The notes under the pieces: generated by a model
Database searches by the model: none
Told to the model about the DNA's origin: nothing
Seen by the model: only the letters and a program-made list of their open reading frames with translations
Shown here: piece after piece, positions 9,991 to 19,420 of the stretch
Numbering within the stretch: the first letter of the stretch is position 1
Layout of the letters: each line of letters starts with the position of its first letter
Program-made: the position numbers and the translations under genes
Origin: Mayamaea pseudoterrestris
Lineage: Eukaryota > Bacillariophyta > Bacillariophyceae > Sellaphorales > Sellaphoraceae
Direction: 5' to 3'
Assembly (NCBI GenBank): GCA_027923505.1
Contig: BROI01000034.1
Location: forward strand, 124,001 to 188,000
DNA: 64,000 nucleotides

Positions 9991-10722
9991 TCAATCTGAA
10001 AAAAAGTCCTCATCCTCCTCCCAGTCATCATCATCCAATTCGTCGTCAAAGTCTTCTCCTTCCGCCGACAAGCCTGCCATGTCTCCATCCTCCGCCACGA
10101 GGGACGCTGGATTGGCAAAGTCAAGATCAGCCCGCTTGGTTCCATCCGTGAGCTGATCAATCAGAAACATGACATCGACCGCCGCGCCAACATCAACCTT
10201 GTGAAAGGTCAAGTTTGGACATGCTTTCATGTGATTCATACGCTGCGCCAAGGAGTGGCGCAATGCCTTGGTGTTTGTGACCAACCAACTGTAGGCTCGT
10301 CGTTGCTCCATGGCTGGACTAAAGCCTTCCTCCATGTCTTGACGCTTGTTGGGATTCGATCGAATCGATACCGCAATGCGAGCTTGACGAAGATCTGGAG
10401 AAACGTCGACACTGACAATGCTAATTCGCTGTCGAGTAGCCGCTTCGAGTTGGGTGGCGCCTAGTTTGAGTGTTCCGCTCTGGATGATTTGAGCGAGTTC
10501 TGTTTTGACTAATTGGCCAACTCGTTCCTGTCGCTTGGAAGACATTTGTGAATTGTTTGATCTGGAGGATGAGGATGCTCGGTTCGAATTGTATGATGAC
10601 AGCTGGTGCAGCTGACGAGAGTTAGCATGCCGATGATCATGCTGCTTGGGAGTAATGAGAAAGGACTCGGCTTCGTTAAAGCCTGCAAAAAGCGCAGCAA
10701 CTAGAATCAAGCATTGTCTCAT
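9991..10722 (-). CDS. RBFA: Plastid ribosome-binding factor A
   Basis: A 243-residue protein when started at MRQCLILVAALFAGF. The frame is open upstream, but only this Met gives a signal peptide (residues 1-18) followed by AESF/LITP, the phenylalanine tag of stramenopile plastid preproteins. The KH-type RbfA domain covers about residues 62-192, with RQERVGQLVKTELAQII, the ISIVSVDVSPDLRQARIAVSI strand pair and MFLIDQLT at its end. RbfA binds the small ribosomal subunit during late 16S rRNA maturation. The C-terminal 50 residues are strongly acidic (DDELDDDDWEEDEDFFSD), an extension not found in bacterial RbfA. It is transcribed divergently from the plastid response regulator across 163 bp. Confidence 0.88.
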   Translation of the reverse strand: MRQCLILVAALFAGFNEAESFLITPKQHDHRHANSRQLHQLSSYNSNRASSSSRSNNSQMSSKRQERVGQLVKTELAQIIQSGTLKLGATQLEAATRQRISIVSVDVSPDLRQARIAVSIRSNPNKRQDMEEGFSPAMEQRRAYSWLVTNTKALRHSLAQRMNHMKACPNLTFHKVDVGAAVDVMFLIDQLTDGTKRADLDFANPASLVAEDGDMAGLSAEGEDFDDELDDDDWEEDEDFFSD

Positions 10723-10885
10723 GGTAATTATCTGTTCGGTCAAGATAGGTGCGATGTTGGGATCAATAGCAAGGCGTTTCGATGTTGTGATGGCTGGTCG
10801 CCGCGAATCGAAAGCACTAACATCGCAACGGTATTCATTTTTGGAAACGGATGTTTTTTCCTCCCTTCGTTCATTTTCGTCGACC
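10723..10885. promoter_or_regulatory. Shared divergent promoter of two plastid-protein genes
   Basis: 163 bp between the start codons of rbfA (minus) and the REC-LuxR regulator (plus). Both transcription starts must lie here or inside the opposite gene. No TATA box could be identified with confidence. Confidence 0.45.
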
Positions 10886-11824
10886 ATGAGGATCCGAAGG
10901 AATCGCTTGGCACCGATATCCTCCCATCCACTGTCATCGCTGCTTCTTTTCTTGATTCTTATTCACTTTGCTGACTCCTTTCAAAGCAGGACGTGTCGGC
11001 CATGGGCACAATGTCCACATCGCACCCTTGTTGTTGTTCCACTGTCGGCCAAGAGCAATGCTTTCCAACAAGATGATGGCAATCCATTGGATCGCAAATT
11101 TTTAGAGCGAAATCAGCGTTGGGTAGTCTTGGTCGACGATGAGCTCGCCATACGACAGGCTGTCGGAGACTACCTATACGACCAAGGATATCAAGTCACG
11201 GCCTGCTCGGATGCCGATGCCTTTCTGGAACTATGTTCCCAGCCTTTGCAGCAGCAGCCATCTGCGACAAGCAAGCTTCCGTCGATTCCAGACGCTATCA
11301 TTAGTGATATTCGAATGCCAGGAAAGGATGGAATTCAACTATTGAGATTGATTCGAGACGATGACCGGCTCTCGCGTGTCCCTGTCATTCTACTCACGGC
11401 TAAGGGCATGGTACAAGACAGAATTGTTGGGTTCAAGAGTGGGGCAGATGCTTATCTTCCAAAACCTTTCAACCCAGACGAGCTACTGAGTATTTTGGAT
11501 AACTTGATACTGCGGAGGAAACAAATGCAGAAAGACACGGGCGAAATTGACGAGCTAAAGGCAAACATGAGCGAAATCAAAATGCTAATGAAACAAAACT
11601 CCGAAAATTTAGTCAAGGATACGGACGTTTACCTGACACCAGTAGAGCGACAAGTTTTGGAGCTACTTTGTAAAGGGTTTACCAATGGGGAGATTGCAAA
11701 TGAACGAAACAGCAGCGTCAGTGCAATGCGCAGTTGCATTACGCGACTCTATCAAAAGACCAGCACGAATACTCGAACAGCGCTGGTTCGCTGGGCCCTT
11801 CAGACTGGCTATGTATCCAGATGA
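10886..11824 (+). CDS. Plastid-targeted response regulator (REC + LuxR-type HTH), Ycf29-like
   Basis: 312 residues from the Met that begins a signal peptide (RNRLAPISSHPLSSLLLFLILIHF), followed by ADSF/QSRT at residues 29-36, a plastid tag. The receiver domain spans about 78-205: acidic pair Asp84-Asp85, phosphoacceptor Asp141 in IISDIRMPGKDG, Thr171 and Lys193 in YLPKPF. A helical linker follows (about 206-245), then a LuxR/NarL-type helix-turn-helix from LTPVERQVLELLCKGFTNGEIA to about 308. All residues needed for phosphotransfer and DNA binding are present. The same domain order occurs in Ycf29 (TctD-like), encoded in red-algal plastids, so this may be its nuclear-transferred form. It would act on plastid DNA. 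The frame is open 80 codons upstream, but that part lies antisense to rbfA and is not counted. Confidence 0.85.
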   Translation: MRIRRNRLAPISSHPLSSLLLFLILIHFADSFQSRTCRPWAQCPHRTLVVVPLSAKSNAFQQDDGNPLDRKFLERNQRWVVLVDDELAIRQAVGDYLYDQGYQVTACSDADAFLELCSQPLQQQPSATSKLPSIPDAIISDIRMPGKDGIQLLRLIRDDDRLSRVPVILLTAKGMVQDRIVGFKSGADAYLPKPFNPDELLSILDNLILRRKQMQKDTGEIDELKANMSEIKMLMKQNSENLVKDTDVYLTPVERQVLELLCKGFTNGEIANERNSSVSAMRSCITRLYQKTSTNTRTALVRWALQTGYVSR

Positions 11825-11933
11825 TATGGTGGACGTTTGATCAACTCACCGGTCGTCGCTAGCGATAATAATCAAACTTATAAAGCTAGTAGGTATATAC
11901 GTACATTTCTTACACACAAAAATGACTCTATTT

Positions 11934-13202
11934 CTATTCTTTGTCGAAGCCAAAGATTCGATTGTACAAGTTCTTTCCATACCAGCGAAAGTCGCGGTTC
12001 ACAATCCCATGTGCAGCATCTTGCTCCTGGTATCCGTGTGCAAACTCTTCCGGGGTCCACCCGCACTGTTCCAGCGCCCAGTTGTGTGTCTCTTCAGTAA
12101 TGCAGTGAATGAGTCGGTACTTGTTCAACTCCTGTTTGGACTCTACAATCAAGCCGTTCGACAAGAGATTCTGTAGAATGGCAACGTAGCGATGCTTGGT
12201 CTGCTCGTTGCGAAGCTTGGTCCATTGCTCTGGGTCATCAATCATGCCTGATGTCACCAAGCCTCGTTGCGTCTTTAATTTGCGCACCAAATCCCACGAG
12301 AAAATGGCCTTGAGCGACCGACGTAGACCGGCACGGCGTCGCATCAGATCAATGAGCTCCGAGCGCTCCCAAGTCATGACGGTGGACGTAGTGTCGGCCA
12401 CAACAGTGCAACAAGACTCAACATGGCCTGGTAGGTACAAACCAGCATGCAGAGCAATTTCGGAAATGAAACTCGCTTCTTCCACCATATATGTGAAACT
12501 TCCGTCGCGAAATACCTTGAAGCGTCCATCAAGGACTAGTCGAACGTAGCTATTGTTTTCACCCTGCGCCATGAGCACGTCTCCTTCACGAAAGGTTTCA
12601 ATTTTGGCACGTTTGGCCAAGCAACAAAAGTCCGCTGGATCCATGACGTAAAAGTGACGGTCGCGCAAATCAAGGAGCTCCTGGGAGAGGTAATTCGCCT
12701 GGAGTCGCTCCAAATATACAGTTCCGAGGCGTTGCAGATTGATCAAGGTAAAGAGAAGGTTCCACTTGAATGGCAGCCATAGGATCCGGCCATGAGGATG
12801 AAAATATGTAAAGAAAAGCATGCAAGTTGATCCGGCTACGGCCATGATTCGCAAAGCGACAAAATCTCCCGAATAATAGGATAACGCCACGAGAATAAAG
12901 GAGCTATGGCCGAGAATCTCCGAATAGGTGATGGTGTAGTATGTCGGGCTGATCCAGCGAGGAATTGGAATGTTATGAGGCTCCATAAGAAAGTCGTTGA
13001 GTTGGTTCCGTCGCTGTAATAGACGCTCGCGTAAAGTTGCGTATTTTGGCGAAACGAACTTGCTTGTCATGGTCGATTCTCGCCGTTTGGTGGCGGTGGA
13101 GTGGAGCCGTTGCGAAACCTGGCGACGACTGGGCGGACCCTTCAGACTGGTTGATGCAAATCGCATCATTTGAGCTCGTAAAGCTTGATGAGACGTCAGC
13201 AT
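11934..13202 (-). CDS. Popeye-like membrane protein with cyclic-nucleotide-binding domain
   Basis: 422 residues, no intron seen. Residues 1-45 are basic and hydroxylated without acids (MLTSHQALRAQMMRFASTS..), like a mitochondrial presequence. Three hydrophobic segments follow at about 95-112, 115-135 and 142-160. Next is a helix and a CNBD-like beta roll at about 184-290 (REGDVLMAQGENNSYVRLVLDGRFKVFRDG, then ISEIALHAGLYL). The arrangement of three membrane helices plus CNBD-like roll matches Popeye-domain proteins, which bind cAMP. The C-terminal 130 residues are unique. The phosphate-binding cassette of classic CNBDs is not clear, as is also true of Popeye proteins. Location is uncertain: mitochondrion by the N-terminus, or plasma membrane by family. 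Confidence 0.65.
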   Translation of the reverse strand: MLTSHQALRAQMMRFASTSLKGPPSRRQVSQRLHSTATKRRESTMTSKFVSPKYATLRERLLQRRNQLNDFLMEPHNIPIPRWISPTYYTITYSEILGHSSFILVALSYYSGDFVALRIMAVAGSTCMLFFTYFHPHGRILWLPFKWNLLFTLINLQRLGTVYLERLQANYLSQELLDLRDRHFYVMDPADFCCLAKRAKIETFREGDVLMAQGENNSYVRLVLDGRFKVFRDGSFTYMVEEASFISEIALHAGLYLPGHVESCCTVVADTTSTVMTWERSELIDLMRRRAGLRRSLKAIFSWDLVRKLKTQRGLVTSGMIDDPEQWTKLRNEQTKHRYVAILQNLLSNGLIVESKQELNKYRLIHCITEETHNWALEQCGWTPEEFAHGYQEQDAAHGIVNRDFRWYGKNLYNRIFGFDKE

Positions 13203-13667
13203 GACTCAGTTGGCACTTCGCTTGTTTCAAGTCGAGCTAGTGTACTGAGCTTGGCAAGAGCCGCTTTGTTCTGTAGTACCTCAAACGCCGAGACTTGTTT
13301 GACTTGTGCTGTTGCTTTGCCAGGTAGTTTTGCCTTATAAACCAAAGTAAATGGATTAGATCAGCACACTCATGCAATGCTTCCTCTTGATTGCGGCTGG
13401 TAGGAGTACTGTGCTCTGCTCGGGGACCGATTTAAGTGTCAAGCATGACGGAAGAAGTTAAGTGATTCATATTCGCTTCCGTGGTGGGCGAAACCGCGAG
13501 TCGGATCTTTTGCATCGCACTGGTTTTAAAAAGGCGCGGGCGCCGCGACGAAGTTCGAAACGATTCTGACAAGGGGACCTGACGGTCTGTGGCACTGCCC
13601 CGCCCCTTGCTTGTGACTGCCGCGGAGTGTACCGGCAGAGAGTGTGACACTGCTGCTGGCCTGTAAG
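13203..13667. other. Intergenic, no gene seen
   Basis: Upstream of the Popeye-like gene and ending at the minisatellite. Small frames on the minus strand here have no recognisable content. Confidence 0.4.
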
Positions 13668-14947
13668 CGGGAATACATTGACTTGATAGGTGGATGGACC
13701 TCACTCATTTAGCAAAACACATTGGACTTGATACGTGGATGGACCTCACTCAATTAGCTGGAGCACATTGGACTTGATAGGTGGATGGACCTCACTCATT
13801 TAGTGAAATACATTAGACTTGAAAGTGGGATGGGCATGGCTCATTAGCGGGAACATTGGACTTGAAAGTGGGATGGACCTGACTCATTAGTGGGAACATT
13901 GGACTTGATAGGTGGATGGACCTCACACATTTAGTGGAACTCACTGGACTTGATAGGTGGATGGACCTCACTCAATTAGCAGGAACACATTGAACTTGAT
14001 AGATGGATGGACCTCACTCAATTAAGGGAATCACATTGGACTTGATAGTTGGATGGACCTCACTCATTTAGCGGAACACATTGGACTTGATAGGTGGATG
14101 GACCTCACTCAATTAGCAGGAACACATTGAACTTGATAGGTGGATGGACCTCACTCAATTAGCGGGAGCACATTGGACTTGATAGGTGGATGGACCACAC
14201 TCATTTAGTGGAACATATTGGACTTGATAGGTGGATGGACCTCACTCATTAAGCAAAATACATTGGACTTGCAAGTGGGATGGGCCTGACTCTTTAGCGG
14301 GAACACATTGGACTCGAAAAGTGGATAGGCATCACTCATTTAGCAAGACACATTGCACCATTTAGCAAGACACATTGGACGTGATAGGTGGATGGACCTC
14401 ACTCATTTAGTGGATCATATTGGACTTGATAGGTGGATGGACCTCACTCATTTAGCGGGGCACGTTGGACTTGCAAGTGGGATGGGTCTGGCTCATTAGC
14501 GGGATCACATTGGACTTGAAAAGTGGATGGGTGTCACTTATTTAGTGATACACATTGGACTTGCAAGTGGGATGGACCTGACTCATTAGCGGGAACATTG
14601 GACTTGAAAGTGGGATGGACCTCACTCAATTAGCGGGAACATTGGACTTGAAAGTGGATGGACCTCACTCATTTAGCGGGACACATTGGACTTCAAGTGG
14701 ATGGACCTCACTCATGGAATGGATTTGATAGGTGGATGGATCTCACTCAATTAGTGGGAACACATGGACTTGATAGGTGGATGGACCTCACTCAATTAGC
14801 GGGAACACCTTGGACTTGATAGGTGGATGGACCTCACTCATTTAGCGGGAACACATTAAACTTGAAAGTGGGATGGACCAAACTTATTTTGCGGGACGCA
14901 TTGGACTTGAAAGTGGATGGACCTCACTCATTTAGTGGGAACACATA
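13668..14947. repeat. Minisatellite, 40-46 bp unit
   Basis: Close to 30 head-to-tail units of the type ATTGGACTTGATAGGTGGAT followed by GGACCTCACTCATTTAGCGG. Neighbouring unit starts at 13721, 13767 and 13812 give periods of 46 and 45 bp; shorter units also occur. Two sub-types alternate: GATAGGTGGATGG and GAAAGTGGGATGG. Copies differ by scattered substitutions and small length changes, so it is not a recent expansion. It ends exactly where the family A copia element begins. Confidence 0.9.
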
Positions 14948-15298
14948 TGTAACACCGTTGACGATTTCGCAGTCAACGTCTTACCTCCAAAAAGCTCCGA
15001 TACAGGGTCCTTGGCCACGGTCTGTACAGCTCTTGATGGAGATGGCTCGTCGAATAGTCTTGCGCTCGCCACTACACGAATACGACTGCACTCTCGTCGC
15101 AAACTAGTAGTTCTATATTGTGAGCTTATCGCTACATCGCTACATCGACCACTCGGAAGATCATCCGATCAATCCGTTTCTTTCAATCACATTACATCAG
15201 TCGTAACTGGTCGTTCCATTCATACAACGCATCCACACGACGGTTGCGCACTTTCTTCATTCACACGTCACATACGACAGCTGCGGACTCGACACAAG

Positions 15299-17824
15299 CT
15301 AATTAGGGTTCGGGCTCTTGACTTCGCCGCTCTGCGACTTGTCACTCCCCTCGGGTACGCTGCTGGTCGTAGCCGCATTCTTGTCCTTCACAATCGCATA
15401 TGATGTATCGCCGCGCCAAAACAATACTGGCTTGAGCAATGGCATCGCATCACAGTACGGCAGGTACTTCGTCAGTACGTCCGCAATGTTCTCCTTTCCG
15501 TCAATCTTCACAAACTTGATAATCCCCGCAGCAACTGCCCAACGAACACGATGGTAGGCCAACGCATTGTGTCGCTTGGACAATGTCGAACTCAGGATTG
15601 TAGATTGTGTAATCACTGCTTGGTTGTCTCCGTACATCCAGGCAGACTTCTCCAATGGTACGCCCATAGCCATGAGCGATGCGCGTAGAGAAATGCTGAT
15701 ATCCGTTCCACTCTTTGCTACGCCGAATTCCGATCCGAAGGTCGCAGTCTCGACTGTAGCCTGGAGTTTGCAATGCCAGTCGATGGGCGTCTGGTTGACA
15801 AATGACAAAACTCCTTCCAATGACTTGCCTGTCACCATGCAATGCATGAGACACGCATCCTCGAAAGTTGATGTTCGTACAGTCACACCCTTTGGCGGTG
15901 GGTAGACGTCCAACATCTCATCAACTCCGTCCTTCCCGTAAACGCTGCGCTCCCAATCTTGTTCCTCCATGGTGCCGAAGTGCTCCTCGTTGGCTGGCCA
16001 CTTCGTGCGGAAACGGATTGCTGCGTCCGGTAACTCTCGTAAATATCCACAGACTCGCTTCACCCGCTGCAGGTGTCCCTTGCGCGGCTCCACACGGAAT
16101 CGCGACAGACTCACAACTGCAACGGCAATGTCAAATCGTCCCAAAGTAATCGCCCACTGAAGTGCTCCGACTAGAGACTGGTAAATCTTCTTCTCTTGGT
16201 CGTTCAGTAGCTCGCTTTGGTCAAGTTCTGGATGATCGTCTTTGTCAATTGGTGATGAATACTTCTTCGGAGAACCTTCAAACAACCGCTCGTACTGCGC
16301 CAAGAGTTTCGCAACGTAGGTCTTGGCCGACCAGTAAAGAGTTCCGTCAGGGTCTCGTCCAAAGTCACCGCCGAGATGATACTCGGGATGTCCAACACCT
16401 TTGAGCTTAAACTTGTACTTCTCCTCTAGCATCTTGAAGAACGCTGCTGGATCGTCTGAAATATTCAACAGATCGTCGACCCATACACAGAGGTAGTCGT
16501 AGCTGTCGCCGGCGTCCTTGATCCACAGATCGGAATCGCAATAGGACGGCTTCCACCCTTCCGCAAGTAGGGCGTCGGCTAAGCGTTCGTGAAATCGTGC
16601 TCCGCTCGTTCGCAATCCGTACAAAGCCTTGACGATGACCAGGATGTGTCCTTCGCGCTCCCCGAACTCGGGGCCTCCAACGAAGTATACCTTCTCCTTG
16701 GTGAACGCTTCGAGATAAGCATTCCCAATGTCACCGACCATGCACTTCTTGCCGTTCGCTTCTCCAATGACGAGAGCTAGACGCATTGCCTTCAATGAGA
16801 TAACACTGGAGTAGGCATCGTCGTTGTCTTTCGTCATGTGGCCGCCTGCAACGAGACGTGCCTTGTATCGCAAATCGTGCTTGACATCGTACACAAAATG
16901 GACTCGGATCTTTTGGTAACCAGTTGGTGGTGCTGTGGTGGAACTCGGACCGAGATCTTGAAACGTCTCGTACTCGTCCAGGTTCGCAAGCTCCACGCCT
17001 TCTGCATCCGTCCACTTCGTGTGTCCTGCAGCTTCTTGTAGACGTCGCGCTTCCTTCCAATCTCGGGGTACTTGGACTCCAAACTTGTAGCGCGGTCCGT
17101 TCTTCTGCTGCTCCATTCGGGCGATCGCCACCTTGCGCGCAACCTTCTTGGCGTTCCGGGCCCATCGATTCAACGATGTCCATCCGTCCTTGTCAAGAAG
17201 ATTATGCTTTTGCGCGTAGGCTGCCACTGATACTTTGTCGCTTTCGATCATCGCGTTGAGAGGCTCCCAAGTCTTGGATCCATCGTCCCATTGTACAAGG
17301 ACGTTCCACTTGGAGTGCTTCCAGTTCTTCGACTTGCTCGTCAGCGGACCCTGATGGTCTAGAATCTCCTTGAAGAACCATTTACGCTCAGGATTCGCCA
17401 TGTCTTGGTTCACTTCGGCCTCGTAGAGATCGGAAACCTCGACATACGACATGATTTCGTCCGCTTCGCCGTTGCCAAGCTTCAGCATCATTTTAATGTT
17501 CTGATGGTTCTGGGCGTCGCGGTTGTTCAGCTTGCTCATGACGGTCGCTCGAACTTCTTGCCCGTCGTCCGTCTTCATGAGAAACGACTTGCCGATAAGT
17601 TCATCGGGTGCATACTTCGGAAGTTTGCGCCACGGATTGATGTTCTTCTTCTTCGGCTTGTCGTCGTCGTCATCGGCAGGATTAGGATCTAGCTCCCCGT
17701 CGGTCATATCGTCGTCTTCCGGGTATTCCACCGTCTCGACCAAAGGGGTATCGTCTTCGTCAGGAATGAAAGAATCATCGTCTCTGCTGTCGGCGTCGGT
17801 AATCTTCTTGATCATTTCCGGCAT
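15299..17824 (-). CDS. Family A copia pol, chromodomain-like + RT + RNase H part
   Basis: Long open frame of 841 codons. In order: acidic linker, chromodomain-like patch (WNVLVQWDDGSKTWEPL), reverse transcriptase with ARLVAGGHMT, VGDIGNAYLEA, LYGLRTSGARFHERL and the catalytic WVDDLL, then RNase H ending in SKRHNALAYHRVRWA and ADVLTKYLP. Wording and order are those of Ty1/copia elements. Confidence 0.85.
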   Translation of the reverse strand: MPEMIKKITDADSRDDDSFIPDEDDTPLVETVEYPEDDDMTDGELDPNPADDDDDKPKKKNINPWRKLPKYAPDELIGKSFLMKTDDGQEVRATVMSKLNNRDAQNHQNIKMMLKLGNGEADEIMSYVEVSDLYEAEVNQDMANPERKWFFKEILDHQGPLTSKSKNWKHSKWNVLVQWDDGSKTWEPLNAMIESDKVSVAAYAQKHNLLDKDGWTSLNRWARNAKKVARKVAIARMEQQKNGPRYKFGVQVPRDWKEARRLQEAAGHTKWTDAEGVELANLDEYETFQDLGPSSTTAPPTGYQKIRVHFVYDVKHDLRYKARLVAGGHMTKDNDDAYSSVISLKAMRLALVIGEANGKKCMVGDIGNAYLEAFTKEKVYFVGGPEFGEREGHILVIVKALYGLRTSGARFHERLADALLAEGWKPSYCDSDLWIKDAGDSYDYLCVWVDDLLNISDDPAAFFKMLEEKYKFKLKGVGHPEYHLGGDFGRDPDGTLYWSAKTYVAKLLAQYERLFEGSPKKYSSPIDKDDHPELDQSELLNDQEKKIYQSLVGALQWAITLGRFDIAVAVVSLSRFRVEPRKGHLQRVKRVCGYLRELPDAAIRFRTKWPANEEHFGTMEEQDWERSVYGKDGVDEMLDVYPPPKGVTVRTSTFEDACLMHCMVTGKSLEGVLSFVNQTPIDWHCKLQATVETATFGSEFGVAKSGTDISISLRASLMAMGVPLEKSAWMYGDNQAVITQSTILSSTLSKRHNALAYHRVRWAVAAGIIKFVKIDGKENIADVLTKYLPYCDAMPLLKPVLFWRGDTSYAIVKDKNAATTSSVPEGSDKSQSGEVKSPNPN

Positions 17825-18714
17825 AAGGATCTCGCCTCCTAGACCAGGTACGGTATAGAGACGCCCCCTTCTTTCATGACTGGGAAGCAGGTGCCGATGC
17901 GCGAAGGTTCAAAAATTTTGGGTCGTTTCGGGGGTAAGCAAACCGATCGCGTCGCGATCTCGTGGGTCTCCTGATCGCAGATGAAGTACGTCAGGTCGTC
18001 TCCAGCGCGTCGTGTTGGGACCAAGCCAGTACGCGCGCGCTGGCGGTACCGGGCCCCGACATCCTTGACAAAGTAGTTGACAATTTCAAACCAACGAAAA
18101 TGCAAAATGCCCGACACGTCGGGGACTTGCCCAGTGATAAACTCGATGGGAGACTTGCCGTCCAAGGCAGGATGCGACAAATGACGGTACATCTCGGTCT
18201 GAAAGAGTAAAGCGCGTAGCCAGAAGCATGCCGGAGTGCCTGTTCGGTCCATAAGTCGTTCATGACTTTCCTTGACGTGTCCGATGATGCGCTCGGCTGG
18301 ATTTTGATTCTGGTAGTACGGCTCCGATGTATGACGACGGCGAATCATGAACTCGCGCATTACTTCATCAAACTCGGCACTCATCGCTTCTTTCGCATTA
18401 TCCAAGAAGACTTCCAACGGAGCTCCAAACTTCGCGGATGAAATCCGGGAATCTTTTCGGTACGTCACCTTTCGTCCGCATGGGATACACGACAATGATC
18501 TGACTGCGACAACCATAAAATAGCTGCACGCATGTGCACCCTGCATGTCCGTCGATATGATCATCCATGGCTGGTTCGTCGAAGAACATGGTGTCATGGG
18601 CCACTCGATCATCTAGACGGTAGACGTTCAGGAATCGGCTCTTTCGATGCATTCGTGGGGGGTATCGGCGCTCGTGCATGTTGAACTGCGTGCTGTGGCG
18701 CAAAGTATCCTTGA

Positions 18715-19420
18715 TCGTCTGCGCCGGGTACCATGCAAAGTTCGGCAGCAATGCGTCGATATCAGGTTTCTTTGGCAGGATCGACTTGTAGGGCTGATAG
18801 ACGAGATCCGCATTGTACTTCTGTACGACGGCACAAACATTCAGCTCCTTCTCGGTGTAAACAGGTTGATTGTCGTGTCCGAGATTTGTATACGTCACGT
18901 TGCTTTGACGATGGGTGCGATTCCGCGTACGCGAACGTGGCAGGTGAAGCCCTCTTCGTCGTCACTGTCTTCGTCGTCTTCGTCGCGCGACAACAAGTCC
19001 GGTACGTCGTCCTCGTTGTCATCATCATCCGAAGAGTCATAGTCGTCGTCCTCGGTCGGCTCGACGTCGTCTGCGCCGGGTACCATGCAAAGTTCGGCAG
19101 CAATGCGTCGATATCAGGTTTCTTTGGCAGGATCGACTTGTAGGGCTGATAGACGAGATCCGCATTGTACTTCTGTACGACGGCACAAACATTCAGCTCC
19201 TTCTCGGTGTAAACAGGTTGATTGTCGTGTCCGAGATTCGTATACGTCACGTTGCTTTGACGATGGGTGCGATTCCGCGTACGCGAACGTGTCACGCGCG
19301 TGAAGCCCTCTTCGTCGTCACTGTCTTCGTCGTCTTCGTCGCGCGACAACAAGTCCGGTACGTCGTCCTCGTTGTCATCATCATCCGAAGAGTCATAGTC
19401 GTCGTCCTCGGTCGGCTCGA
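18715..19420. repeat. Internal direct repeat of about 350 bp within family A element
   Basis: The stretch beginning CGTCTGCGCCGGGTACCATG at 18716 recurs at 19068, about 352 bp away. Both copies run through the same acidic, Asp/Glu-coding segment. Copies are nearly identical, so the repeat is young relative to the element. Confidence 0.85.

Noticed and set aside
10646-10885. 80-codon N-terminal extension of the response regulator
   Set aside because: It runs antisense to rbfA and would bury the signal peptide; the Met at 10886 gives a proper plastid signal.
10723-10887. 55-codon N-terminal extension of RbfA
   Set aside because: It overlaps the divergent gene's start and hides the signal peptide that begins at 10722.
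14823-15107. 94-codon frame across the minisatellite end
   Set aside because: Composed of minisatellite repeats and LTR sequence.
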